64,000 nt of DNA from Roseateles oligotrophus. Lineage in GTDB: Bacteria; Pseudomonadota; Gammaproteobacteria; Burkholderiales; Burkholderiaceae_C. Under the pieces are notes generated by a model that made no database searches, was not told where the DNA came from, and saw only the letters and a list, made by a program, of their open reading frames with translations. The stretch is taken from positions 124,001 through 188,000 of the forward strand of contig NZ_JACHLP010000007.1 of NCBI RefSeq assembly GCF_014204525.1, written 5' to 3'. This document shows, one piece after another, positions 14,999 to 25,836 of the stretch (positions within the stretch are counted from its first letter, which is position 1; the number at the start of each line of letters is the position of its first letter). Made by a program: the position numbers and the translations under genes.

Positions 14999-15775
14999 TC
15001 AGCGCAGGGCGGCCAGTTCGGCGCGCGCCCGTTGCAGATCCTGCTGAAACTCGGGGTTGGAATCCAGCTGCACCAGCACGGCGTTGGCGATCTGCCGGCC
15101 GGCCTCGACATCAGAGGGGAAATGCATGCCGCAGATCACACGGCTTTCGGCATAGGCTTGGGCGCGGCCCAGCAAGGCCTCGGCCCGCTCGGCTTGCAGC
15201 CGGGCCAGCACACCCGCGACGGCCCAGCCATAGGCCGCGTGGCCCGAGGGGTAGGAGGTGCGTTGCTGGCTGTCGGGATCGGCGGGGGCGGTGGCCGCAT
15301 TGCGGCCGCAGACCTGGGGCAGATCCAGGCGCTGGTAGGGCCGTTTGCGGGCGAAATGGCTTTTGGCCGCAAAGGTCGGCCCACCCACCTGTTTGAGCGT
15401 GCGGTTGAGCAGCTGGACCAATATGGGCAGGCGCTGGCGTTGCAGCGGGCCTTGGCCGAAGCTGGTCTCAAAACGGTCGTAGAGCCAGCGGGCGTCTTCT
15501 TCCGCCATCTGGCGGCGTGCGCTGTCGACCGCCTGGTAGAGCTGGGCGGCGGCAACATCCTGGCGGTCCGCCAGCGAGCCCTCCGCGGGCGGCGCAGGCA
15601 GCAAGAGCTTGTACTGCTCGGACGCCTGGAAATAGGGCCGCAGGTCTTTGTGGCTGATGGGCGGACTCTCCCATTCGGGCGAAGCGGCGCCTGCCCAGGG
15701 CTGGGCCAGCGCCAGGCCGGCCAGCAGGAAATGACGAAGCAAGAAATGGCGGGGCAGTAGCGAGGGGAATTTCAT
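14999..15775 (-). CDS. Periplasmic class A acid phosphatase / PAP2 family
   Basis: This is a secreted phosphatase of the PAP2 superfamily. The three family motifs are intact: KSHFARKRPYQR (KX6RP), SYPSGHAAYG (PSGH) and SRVICGMHFPSDVEAGR (SRX5HX3D with the catalytic His). These match the non-specific acid phosphatase class A layout. The start chosen is ATG 15775, which puts a hydrophobic signal peptide (about residues 10-30, ending GAA-SPEW) at the N-terminus. A TTG at 15838 would add a basic 21-residue leader and looks less likely. Its length, about 258 aa, is normal. It lies next to the TonB receptor gene on the same strand, but a shared transcript is not evident. Confidence 0.88.
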   Translation of the reverse strand: MKFPSLLPRHFLLRHFLLAGLALAQPWAGAASPEWESPPISHKDLRPYFQASEQYKLLLPAPPAEGSLADRQDVAAAQLYQAVDSARRQMAEEDARWLYDRFETSFGQGPLQRQRLPILVQLLNRTLKQVGGPTFAAKSHFARKRPYQRLDLPQVCGRNAATAPADPDSQQRTSYPSGHAAYGWAVAGVLARLQAERAEALLGRAQAYAESRVICGMHFPSDVEAGRQIANAVLVQLDSNPEFQQDLQRARAELAALR

Positions 15776-15851
15776 GATGGGAAAATCACGGGCACGTTCA
15801 CGATGCCTTGCATTGTGCAATTTGCGAAATAATCGCAAATTGTGATTTACC

Positions 15852-15946
15852 CTAGGAGCCTGTCGGGCTTGGGTCGCCGATAGCGGAAATCGGCCCCAGC
15901 CAGGCCAGTTTTCCGCCGGCGATTCCCAAGTCCGACAGGCTCCTAG
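15852..15946. repeat. 95-bp near-perfect palindromic element (MITE/REP-like)
   Basis: The terminal 15 bp (CTAGGAGCCTGTCGG) are perfectly inverted at 15852-15866 and 15932-15946. Pairing continues inward for about 30 more bases with one mismatch and a small gap, leaving a short central loop. It sits in the promoter space between the divergent phosphatase and the gene at 15976. Size, perfect ends and intergenic position fit a miniature inverted-repeat element or a large hairpin repeat. No coding capacity. Confidence 0.7.
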
Positions 15947-15975
15947 CTACAACAGTTTTGCCACCCTCGCAAGCC

Positions 15976-16839
15976 ATGAGTCTCAACAAGCAAGGACAGA
16001 TCCTCCAGATAGCGGCCCAGCTTCTGCGCCCCCTGATACGCCTGGCCGTGCGCGAGGGCGTGGGGCTGAACGAGATGAACGAGCTGCTCAAGCGCGTCTA
16101 CATCGAGCAGGCGGCCCGGCAGCTGCAGGCCGAAGGCCAAAAGCAAAGCGATGCGGCCCTGAGCACCCTAACGGGCGTACATCGCAAGGACGTCAAGCGC
16201 ATCGGCGCGGTGGCGCCGCTGGCACAGCTGGAGGGCTGGCGCAAAAGCCTGTTGGAGCTGGTGCAGGAGCGTTGGAGCGGCGATGTGCGCTTCATCAACG
16301 AGCAAGGTGCCGAGCGGCCGCTGGAGCGGCGCAGCTCGCTGCGCCAGGCCCAGGGCGGGACTTTTGATGATTTGATCGAAGAGGTCAGCAAGGGCGTGCC
16401 CACCCGCGCCTTGCTGGACGCCTGGCTGGCCCAGGGCGCGGTCCATCTGGATGAACAGGGCCGCGTCTGCCTGGGCGATATCAAACGGGTGGCCGGCGAA
16501 GAATTTCAGAGCCTGGGCAGTACGGCGGCCATTGCCGCCGATCGTATGGAGGCGGCCTGGGAAAATCAGCGGCCCGGTTCCCGCAGGGACAATGTCCTGT
16601 TCTCGGTGCGCGGGCAGGGGCTGGTGGCCGAGGATTTACCGCGCCTGCATGAGATGACCCAGCAGTGGGGGCGGCAATTCGGTGATCGCCTGAACCGCGA
16701 AGTGACCTTGGCGGAGGTGCGTGGCCAGGCCGCTGGTGGGCGTTACCGCTTCAGCTTTGGCGTGCAGAGCTATGCGGTGGAAATCTCTGAGCCCTCGCCA
16801 GAGGCCGCCAATCCAGCGAGTGCGAACCTCAATTCATGA
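15976..16839 (+). CDS. Conserved protein of unknown function (DUF6502-like)
   Basis: This is a 287-aa soluble protein with no signal peptide or membrane segment. The N-terminal 70 residues look like a winged-helix/HTH fold (LLRPLIRLAVREGVGLNEMNELLKRVYIEQA, then DAALSTLTGVHRKDVKRI). The rest is mixed alpha/beta. The pattern agrees with the proteobacterial DUF6502 family as I remember it, but no function is known and I do not assign one. The start at ATG 15976 gives the conserved beginning MSLNKQGQI; no strong ribosome site is visible. Its 3' end overlaps the converging SRPBCC gene by 6 bp. Confidence 0.7.
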   Translation: MSLNKQGQILQIAAQLLRPLIRLAVREGVGLNEMNELLKRVYIEQAARQLQAEGQKQSDAALSTLTGVHRKDVKRIGAVAPLAQLEGWRKSLLELVQERWSGDVRFINEQGAERPLERRSSLRQAQGGTFDDLIEEVSKGVPTRALLDAWLAQGAVHLDEQGRVCLGDIKRVAGEEFQSLGSTAAIAADRMEAAWENQRPGSRRDNVLFSVRGQGLVAEDLPRLHEMTQQWGRQFGDRLNREVTLAEVRGQAAGGRYRFSFGVQSYAVEISEPSPEAANPASANLNS

Positions 16840-17364
16840 CTTCTCGGCCACGGCCTTGAGCTGGGCCAGGCCTTTCTCGAAGTCCTTGCCCACCATGCTG
16901 TCCATGCTGGCGAACACGCTCATCAGCTTGGTCATGAAATTGGCCGGGCCATACATGGCCCAAGTCATGCGCGTGCCGCCGGGGATGGCTTGCAAGCGGT
17001 ACTCGGCGGTGTTGTGGGCCTCGAAGGGGGTGATGAAGTCCAGTTGTATCGTCAGCTTGGCCGCCGGCTCGGCGGCCAGAATTTCCATGCGACCCTGGCC
17101 CACATCGCGGTTGCCCTTCCAGCCGTAGACGGCTCCCACGCCGCGCTCGGCGCCGCTGAATTCGCGCTGCATGGCCGGGTCTATGCCCTCCCAGGGCGAC
17201 CAGCGGCCGAACTGCTTGAAGTCGTCCAGCAAGGCGTAGACCTTCTCGGGCGAGGCCTGGATGTCTATGCTGCGCTCGACGCGGAAGCTGTCGGGGCGGC
17301 TGCTGGCGTAAAGCGCCAGGCCGGCGATCAGCAGGACCAGGGCAAGCAGGATTTTCTTCAGCAT
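16834..17364 (-). CDS. SRPBCC (START/polyketide-cyclase-like) family protein
   Basis: This is a 176-aa protein with one N-terminal membrane anchor or signal segment (KKILLALVLLIAGLALYA). A SRPBCC fold follows, beginning VERSIDIQASPEKVYALLDDFKQFGRWSPW, the family's classic entry. These proteins form a deep hydrophobic pocket and bind lipids or other small ligands; the ligand here is unknown. The start is set at ATG 17364 because AGGAG lies 7 nt upstream; a TTG two codons earlier is less likely. It lies 35 bp downstream of the serine deaminase gene and may be the last gene of that operon. Confidence 0.8.
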   Translation of the reverse strand: MLKKILLALVLLIAGLALYASSRPDSFRVERSIDIQASPEKVYALLDDFKQFGRWSPWEGIDPAMQREFSGAERGVGAVYGWKGNRDVGQGRMEILAAEPAAKLTIQLDFITPFEAHNTAEYRLQAIPGGTRMTWAMYGPANFMTKLMSVFASMDSMVGKDFEKGLAQLKAVAEKS

Positions 17365-17399
17365 GGGCAATCTCCTGTTGGGATAGGGCCCATGCTAAT

Positions 17400-18791
17400 T
17401 CAACATTCGACGATATTCACCGCCAGGCCACCGCGGGCCGTCTCCTTGTACTTGCTCATCATGTCGGCGCCGGTGTCGCGCATGGTCTTGATGACCTTGT
17501 CCAGGCTGACGAAATGGGTGCCGTCGCCGCGCAGAGCCATGCGGGCGGCGTTGATGGCCTTGACCGAGGCGATGGCATTGCGCTCGATGCAGGGGATCTG
17601 CACCAGGCCGCCCACCGGGTCGCAGGTCAGGCCCAGATGGTGTTCCATGCCGATCTCGGCGGCGTTCTCCACCTGCTGGGGCGTGCCGCCCATCACCTGG
17701 CAGAGCGCGCCGGCGGCCATCGAGCAGGCCACGCCCACCTCGCCCTGGCAGCCCACCTCGGCGCCGGAGATGCTGGCGTTTTCCTTGTACAGGATGCCGA
17801 TGGCGGCGGCCGTTAGCAGGAAGTCGACCACGCCGTCCTCATTGGCGTGGTGAACGAAGCGGCTGTAGTAATGCAGCACGGCGGGCACGATGCCGGCCGC
17901 GCCATTGGTCGGCGCCGTCACCACGCGGCCGCCGGCGGCGTTTTCCTCGTTGACCGCCAGGGCGTAGAGATTGACCCAGTCCATCACCTGCAGCGGGTCG
18001 CGCAGGGCGGCCTCGGGGTTGGCGGTGAGGTCGGCATGCAGCTGCGCGGCGCGGCGCTTGACCTTGAAGCCGCCGGGCAGAATGCCCTCGGTGCGGCAGC
18101 CGCGGGACACGCAGTCCTGCATCACCTGCCAGATCTTCAAGAGGCCGGCGCGGGTTTCCTCGTCGCTGCGCCAGTGGCGCTCGTTGCGGCGCATGATCTC
18201 GGCGATGCTGATGTCATGCTGCTTGCAGATCTGCAGCAAGTCGTCGCCGGTCTTGAAGGGGTAGGGCAGCACCGTGGCATCGGGGGCGAGGACTTTTTGC
18301 TTGGCTCCGTCGGCGGCGATCTCCTCGCTGACCACAAAGCCGCCGCCCACCGAGTAGAAGGTGCGCTCGGCGATTTGCTGCTCGTTGGCATCGAAGGCGA
18401 TGAAGCGCATGCCGTTGGCATGGAAGGGCAGGCTCTGGCGGCGGAACATCACCAGATCCTTCAACTCGTTGAAGGCGATCTTGTGCTCGCCCAGCAGGCT
18501 GATGTGCTTGCCCTCGCGGATGTCGGCCAGCATGGCCGGCACCTGCTCCACATCCACCGTGTCCGGCTCATGGCCGGCCAGGCCCAAGAGAACGGCCTTG
18601 TCCGTGCCATGGCCCTTGCCGGTGGCGCCCAGCGAGCCATACATCTGCGAAACCACGCGCGTGGTGCTGGCCAGCAAGCCCTCGTGTTTCAGGCGCAGCG
18701 CAAACAGGCGGGCCGCCCGCATGGGTCCTACGGTATGGGAGCTGGAGGGGCCGATACCAATCTTGAACAGGTCAAATACTGAAACGGCCAT
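17400..18791 (-). CDS. sdaA: L-serine ammonia-lyase (serine deaminase), single-chain iron-sulfur type
   Basis: It deaminates L-serine to pyruvate in the cytosol. The 463-aa chain fuses the beta (N-terminal, [20 protein letters not shown]) and alpha domains typical of 4Fe-4S serine dehydratases. The [15 protein letters not shown] signature is intact, as are alpha-domain blocks [29 protein letters not shown] and [14 protein letters not shown] with the cluster cysteines. The start is ATG 18791; a longer frame to 18836 adds an unlikely leader. It sits directly downstream of gcvP. This fits a glycine-degradation unit in which glycine cleavage supplies one-carbon units for serine formation and this enzyme drains serine to pyruvate. 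Confidence 0.95.
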   Translation of the reverse strand: MAVSVFDLFKIGIGPSSSHTVGPMRAARLFALRLKHEGLLASTTRVVSQMYGSLGATGKGHGTDKAVLLGLAGHEPDTVDVEQVPAMLADIREGKHISLLGEHKIAFNELKDLVMFRRQSLPFHANGMRFIAFDANEQQIAERTFYSVGGGFVVSEEIAADGAKQKVLAPDATVLPYPFKTGDDLLQICKQHDISIAEIMRRNERHWRSDEETRAGLLKIWQVMQDCVSRGCRTEGILPGGFKVKRRAAQLHADLTANPEAALRDPLQVMDWVNLYALAVNEENAAGGRVVTAPTNGAAGIVPAVLHYYSRFVHHANEDGVVDFLLTAAAIGILYKENASISGAEVGCQGEVGVACSMAAGALCQVMGGTPQQVENAAEIGMEHHLGLTCDPVGGLVQIPCIERNAIASVKAINAARMALRGDGTHFVSLDKVIKTMRDTGADMMSKYKETARGGLAVNIVEC

Positions 18792-18816
18792 GGGCAGTCC
18801 TCCGTGGATTTTGTGG

Positions 18817-18879
18817 GGCGGGTCAAGACCCGCCAATGGGTCTTGTTGTGAGGGTAGAAATGGCGGGTCAAGACCCGCC
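18817..18879 (-). repeat. Two identical 18-bp palindromes between gcvP and sdaA
   Basis: The same perfect palindrome, GGCGGGTCAAGACCCGCC apart from its loop, occurs at 18817-18834 and 18862-18879, 45 bp apart. Each forms a 7-bp GC-rich stem with a 4-nt loop in the mRNA between the two genes. They could tune readthrough, act as an RNA-stabilising or processing element, or be paired repeat units. No T run follows either one. Confidence 0.65.
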
Positions 18880-18888
18880 CTAGGCCGC

Positions 18889-21777
<2,889 letters not shown>

Positions 21778-21860
21778 GGCAAATCCTTGGGGGTCAAACG
21801 GCCGCTTTTGGCGGCCGGACCCGGTTTATCAATCGGCCAGCCGGGGCGGCTGGCGTTTCA

Positions 21861-22238
21861 TCAGCTGTTCTTGACCAGCTCGTCGTAGGCGGTGCTATCC
21901 ATCAGGCCGTCCAACTCAGCGGCGGCGCTCAGCTTGACCTTGAAGAACCAGCCGGCGCGCAAAGGGTCGCTATTGGCCAGCGAGGGGTCGTCGCGCAGGG
22001 CTTCGTTGACTTCGACGATCTCGCCCGAGACGGGCATGTAAACGTCGGCTGCGGCCTTCACCGACTCGACCACGCCGGCCACATCCTTGGCGGCAAAGCT
22101 GGCGCCGATGGCGGGCAGGTCAACAAAGACCACATCGCCCAGCGCGTCTTGTGCGTGGACGGTGATGCCCACGGTGACGACGCCGTCGGCTTCGATCTGG
22201 ACCCACTCGTGGTCGGGGGTGTACTTGATAGTGCTCAT
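21861..22238 (-). CDS. gcvH: Glycine cleavage system H protein
   Basis: This is the 125-aa lipoylated shuttle protein of the glycine cleavage complex. The lipoyl attachment lysine is Lys61 in VVESVKAAADVYMPVSGEIVEVN. The beginning YTPDHEWV is typical. It lies between gcvT (40 bp) and gcvP (83 bp). The 83-bp gap to gcvP contains two GC-rich inverted repeats (near 21800 and 21847) that might modulate expression of the distal genes. Confidence 0.98.
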   Translation of the reverse strand: MSTIKYTPDHEWVQIEADGVVTVGITVHAQDALGDVVFVDLPAIGASFAAKDVAGVVESVKAAADVYMPVSGEIVEVNEALRDDPSLANSDPLRAGWFFKVKLSAAAELDGLMDSTAYDELVKNS

Positions 22239-22278
22239 GGCTGGCTCCGTTGGGTTGTTTGCTTATGGGTTGCTGGGT

Positions 22279-23397
22279 TCAGCCGCGGTAGTAACCGTTG
22301 GGCGTGAAGGGGGTGCTGCTGACCGTCATGGGCGTGCGCTTGTCACGCACGATGGCGAAGATCTCGGTGCCGAGCGCCGCGTGTTCGCGCGCCACATAGC
22401 CCAGGGCCACCGGCTTGCCCACGGTGGGGCCGACGGTGCCGCTGGTGACGACGCCGATCTCGACGCCCTCGACCGTGACCAGCTTGGCGCCCTCGCGCAC
22501 AGGCATGCGCTCGGCGCTGACCAGGCCCACGCGCTTGCGTGCTGCCCCTTCGGCCAATTGCTGGTCCACCACGGCGGCGCCGGGATAGCCACCGGCGCGG
22601 GCACCGCCGGCGCGGCGCACCTTCTGGATGGCCCAGGTCAGCGAGGCTTCGACGGGGTTGGTGCCGGTGTTGATGTCGTGGCCGTAGAGGCACAGGCCGG
22701 CTTCCAGGCGCAGCGAGTCGCGCGCGCCCAGGCCGATGGGCTTGACTTCCGGCTGTGCCAGCAGCTTGCGGGCCAGGGCCACGGCCTGATCGGCGTGGAC
22801 GGAGATCTCGAAGCCGTCTTCACCGGTATAGCCTGAGCGGGTCAGGAAGGTCTCGATGCCGTCCAGATTGAAGAATCCGCCGGTCATAAAGGTCAGCTTG
22901 GCGACCTCGGGGTTCAGGCGCGACAGCGCCGTCACGGCTTGCGGGCCCTGCAAGGCCAGCAGGGCTTGCTCGGGCAGGGGGATGACCTCGCACTGGCCGC
23001 CGATCTTGGCCTGCATATGGGCGATGTCCTGCACCTTGCAGCCGGCGTTGACGACGACGAAGAGGTCGTCCGGGCGGCGTGCAATCATCAAATCGTCGAG
23101 GATGCCGCCGGCCTCATTGGTGAACAAGGCATAGCGCTGCTTGAACAGGCCCAGGTCGATCACGTCGACCGGCACGATGGTTTCCAGCGCGGCGGCGGCA
23201 CCGGCGCCCTTCAGCAGCACCTGGCCCATGTGCGAGACGTCGAACAAGCCGGCCGCGGCGCGGGTGTGCTTGTGCTCGGCCATCACGCCCATGGGGTATT
23301 GCACGGGCATGTCGTAGCCACCGAAGGGCACCATCTTGGCGCCGAGTTCGATGTGCAGAGCGTGCAGGGGGGTCTTGAGGAGTTCGGCGGAGGACAT
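22279..23397 (-). CDS. gcvT: Aminomethyltransferase, T-protein of glycine cleavage
   Basis: It moves the methylene group from aminomethyl-lipoyl GcvH to tetrahydrofolate and releases ammonia. The 372-aa chain has the typical opening (TPLHALHIELGAKMVPFGGYDMPVQYP, AAGLFDVSHMGQ). It also has the folate-site segment FLTRSGYTGEDGFEISV, ARDSLRLEAGLCLYGHDI, and a C-terminal GCV_T_C barrel. It is the first gene of the operon. The riboswitch and a strong leader hairpin lie immediately upstream. Confidence 0.98.
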   Translation of the reverse strand: MSSAELLKTPLHALHIELGAKMVPFGGYDMPVQYPMGVMAEHKHTRAAAGLFDVSHMGQVLLKGAGAAAALETIVPVDVIDLGLFKQRYALFTNEAGGILDDLMIARRPDDLFVVVNAGCKVQDIAHMQAKIGGQCEVIPLPEQALLALQGPQAVTALSRLNPEVAKLTFMTGGFFNLDGIETFLTRSGYTGEDGFEISVHADQAVALARKLLAQPEVKPIGLGARDSLRLEAGLCLYGHDINTGTNPVEASLTWAIQKVRRAGGARAGGYPGAAVVDQQLAEGAARKRVGLVSAERMPVREGAKLVTVEGVEIGVVTSGTVGPTVGKPVALGYVAREHAALGTEIFAIVRDKRTPMTVSSTPFTPNGYYRG

Positions 23398-23413
23398 GGC
23401 GCGGCTTTCGGGT

Positions 23414-23460
23414 CGAGGGCAAGAGGGGGCCCACCCATTTCGGGTGGGGTTATGCCCTCG
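23414..23460 (-). promoter_or_regulatory. Leader hairpin, probable expression platform of the glycine riboswitch
   Basis: Outer arms CGAGGGC (23414-23420) and GCCCTCG (23454-23460) and inner CCCACCC/GGGTGGG arms pair into one long stem between the second aptamer and the gcvT start. The outer arm begins directly beside the aptamer's closing helix, so ligand binding could compete with this structure. No clear U tract follows, so control may act on translation or through a weak terminator. Mechanism is inferred. Confidence 0.55.
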
Positions 23461-23672
23461 CTGTCCGCTTTACCTGAGAGATTGGCCGCCGGCATATGGC
23501 CCGCAGCTTGCCCCTTCGGTGGACGAGCTCAATGACTCGTCTCTCTCCAGTGAGGAACGCTCGGTTCTGAGCGTTTTGTCAGTCCTTTTGCCTGAGCGTT
23601 TGCAGCGTGGGATCACCAGTGCCACTGCGCCTTCGGCGGCTTTGCAATGAAAGCTCTCTCCTGACGGGTGCG
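23461..23672 (-). promoter_or_regulatory. Tandem glycine riboswitch upstream of gcvT
   Basis: Read on the minus strand, two consecutive copies of the glycine aptamer consensus are visible. The first (about 23672-23575) has AGGAGAGAGC, then CCGCCGAAGGCGCA, then CGCTCAGGCAAAAGGACTG. The second (about 23560-23461) has CTGGAGAGAGACGAG, CACCGAAGGGGCAAG and AATCTCTCAGGTAAAGCGGAC. Both contain the P1/P3a elements and the conserved CTCAGG-(C/T)AAA core. The family binds glycine and usually switches glycine-cleavage operons on, which is exactly the downstream operon here. A minus-strand reading frame over this region is not a gene. Confidence 0.95.
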
Positions 23673-23763
23673 GATTGTAGCCACGGAATGGGCGGGCGAG
23701 AACGGATTTAAGCGGGGTCCAGCGAGGCGTGGAGAATCCTGGCTTTGGCAAGGAGGTCTGAAC

Positions 23764-24426
23764 ATGCGCTTGCTGCTGGTGGAAGACGACAAGATGATTG
23801 GCGAGCAGTTGCTCGATCTGCTGCGCGCCGAGGGCTATGCGGTGGACTGGGTGCGCGACGGCGAACTGGCCGAGGCCGCCTTGCTGGCGCAGGCCTACGA
23901 CTTGCTGATCCTGGACCTGGGTCTGCCCAAGCGCGATGGCATGCAGCTGCTGCGCTCGCTGCGCGCCCGCAAGGCTCAGCTGCCGGTCTTGATTGCCACC
24001 GCGCGTGACGCGCTCGAGCAGCGCGTCGCCGGCCTGGACGCCGGGGCCGACGACTATCTGCTCAAGCCCTTCGAGCTGGACGAATTGCTGGCCCGGGTGC
24101 GTGCGCTGCTGCGCCGGGCCCAGGGCCGGGCCGAGCCGGTGTACGAGCACATGGGCGTCAGCATCCGGCCGGCCAGCCGTGAGGCCTGGGACGCGCAAGG
24201 CCAGGCGGTGCAGCTCTCGGCCAAGGAATGGGCGGTGCTGGAGCCGCTGCTGGCGCGGCCGGGCCTGGTCCTGTCGCGCCAGCAACTGGAGGAAAAACTG
24301 TATGGCTGGAAGGACGAGATCTCCAGCAACGCGGTCGAGGTCTATATCCACGGCCTGCGCAAAAAGCTGGGGGCGGCCCTGATCCAGAATGTGCGCGGCG
24401 TCGGCTACCGGGTGCCAAAAGAATGA
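23764..24426 (+). CDS. OmpR-family response regulator (QseB/TctD-like)
   Basis: This is a 220-aa DNA-binding regulator. The receiver domain has the acidic pocket in LLLVEDDKMIG, acceptor Asp51 in LLILDLGLPKRDG and the conserved lysine in YLLKPFELDELLARVRALLRR. A winged-helix trans_reg_C domain follows, ending NAVEVYIHGLRKKLG and VRGVGYRVPKE. The start at 23764 is preceded by a strong AAGGAGGT site. Its stop overlaps the start of the sensor kinase (ATGA). Together with the DegP-type protease downstream it looks like an envelope-stress circuit, by analogy. Confidence 0.93.
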   Translation: MRLLLVEDDKMIGEQLLDLLRAEGYAVDWVRDGELAEAALLAQAYDLLILDLGLPKRDGMQLLRSLRARKAQLPVLIATARDALEQRVAGLDAGADDYLLKPFELDELLARVRALLRRAQGRAEPVYEHMGVSIRPASREAWDAQGQAVQLSAKEWAVLEPLLARPGLVLSRQQLEEKLYGWKDEISSNAVEVYIHGLRKKLGAALIQNVRGVGYRVPKE

Positions 24427-25769
24427 GCAAGAAGGCCTTGTTTGAATTGGAGGGGCTGCCGCGCTCGCTGCGCAATCGCCTGATCGTCTTTCTGCTGGCC
24501 GGCATGAGCCTGGCCGGCCTCGTGCAAGGCCTGAGCGCCTATCACACGGCCTTGCACGAGGCCGATCAGATTTTTGATTACCAGATGCAGCAGATGGCGA
24601 TCTCGCTGCGCGGCGGCGTCGGCCGCGGCACGGTCTCGCTGCCGCTGGCCCAGGACCAGAGCTTTGACTTCCTGGTCCAGGTCTGGGGCGTGGACGGCGC
24701 CTCGCTATTCCGCTCGCCCGGCGAGTTACTGCTGCCGCAACAGGCCTTGCTGGGCTTCACCGAGCTGAGCCAGGGCGGCAAGCGCTTCCGGGTGTTTTCT
24801 CTGCAAACGCCTTACCAGCTGGTGCAGGTGGCGCAGGACCTGGCGGTGCGTCAGCGCATGGCCGGCCAGCTGGCCTGGCGCACGGTGCTGCCCATCGCGT
24901 TGATGTGGCCTTTTCTGGCCCTGCTGGTCTGGTGGGTGGTGGGCCAGGCCCTGGCGCCGGTGCAGCGCATCAGCGCGCAATTGACCCAGCGCGGTGCCGA
25001 CGATCTGGCCCCGCTGCCGGCGCAGGACCTGCCCAGCGAGCTGCAGCCCTTGCTGCAGGCCTTCAACAAGCTGCTGGGCCGGGTGAGCCAGGCCTTTGCC
25101 GCTCAGCAAAGCTTTGTGGCGAATGCCGCACATGAATTGCGTTCGCCCCTGGCGGCCCTGAGCTTGCAGTGGCAAGGCCTCAAACGGGCCGGCAGCGACG
25201 AGGCGGCCCGCGCGCTGGCGCAGGAGCGCCTGGGCCAGGGCATTGCCCGCGCCAGCCGTCTGACCGAGCAGATGCTGCAGCTGGCGCGCCAGGAGGCGCA
25301 GGGCCAGGGGCCGGCAATGCAGGCCGTCGACCTGGCCGCGCTCTGCCGCGAGGCGGTGGTGGAGGCCAGCGTGGCGGCCGAGCAGGCCGGGGGCGATCTG
25401 GGCCTGAGCCATGCCGATGAGATTCAGATCCAGGGCAGGCCCGAGGCCTTGCGGGTGCTGATGCGCAATCTGCTGGACAACGCCATCAAATACAGCCCGC
25501 CTGGCGGCCGGGTGGATCTGAGCCTGCAGCGCGACGGTGGCCTGGCCTTGCTGCGGGTGGAGGACGGCGGCCCCGGCATCCCGCCCGAGCAGCGGGAGCG
25601 GGTGTTCGAACGCTTCTACCGCGGTGACAGCCACGAGCCGGTGCAGGGCAGCGGCCTGGGCCTGGCCATTGTGCAAAGCATTGCACGGGCCCATGGGGCG
25701 ACGATAGGCTTGGCTCAGTCAGCGCAGCTGGGAGGTTTGCGGCTGGAGGTGAAGTTCCCGCTGGCTTAA
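24423..25769 (+). CDS. Sensor histidine kinase (QseC-like)
   Basis: This is a 448-aa inner-membrane kinase partnered with the overlapping response regulator. TM1 is about residues 20-38, a periplasmic sensor region spans about 40-150, and TM2 is about 153-175 (VLPIALMWPFLALLVWWVVG). A HAMP-like linker begins LAPVQRISAQLTQR. HisKA has His237 in SFVANAAHELRSPLAAL. HATPase_c has LLDNAIKYSPPGGRV, VEDGGPGIP and GSGLGLAIVQSIARAHG. The signal is unknown; QseC-like sensors respond to varied envelope or chemical cues. Confidence 0.92.
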   Translation: MSKKALFELEGLPRSLRNRLIVFLLAGMSLAGLVQGLSAYHTALHEADQIFDYQMQQMAISLRGGVGRGTVSLPLAQDQSFDFLVQVWGVDGASLFRSPGELLLPQQALLGFTELSQGGKRFRVFSLQTPYQLVQVAQDLAVRQRMAGQLAWRTVLPIALMWPFLALLVWWVVGQALAPVQRISAQLTQRGADDLAPLPAQDLPSELQPLLQAFNKLLGRVSQAFAAQQSFVANAAHELRSPLAALSLQWQGLKRAGSDEAARALAQERLGQGIARASRLTEQMLQLARQEAQGQGPAMQAVDLAALCREAVVEASVAAEQAGGDLGLSHADEIQIQGRPEALRVLMRNLLDNAIKYSPPGGRVDLSLQRDGGLALLRVEDGGPGIPPEQRERVFERFYRGDSHEPVQGSGLGLAIVQSIARAHGATIGLAQSAQLGGLRLEVKFPLA

Positions 25770-25836
25770 GTGAGCCCTAAGTTTTGGTCGGCAAAGTGCC
25801 TCCATCGCAAACCTCTTTGCATGAAGGAGCACATCG

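Noticed and set aside
23470-24351. Minus-strand frame covering the glycine riboswitch
   Set aside because: The first part is riboswitch RNA and the rest is antisense to the response regulator. No ribosome site or domain.
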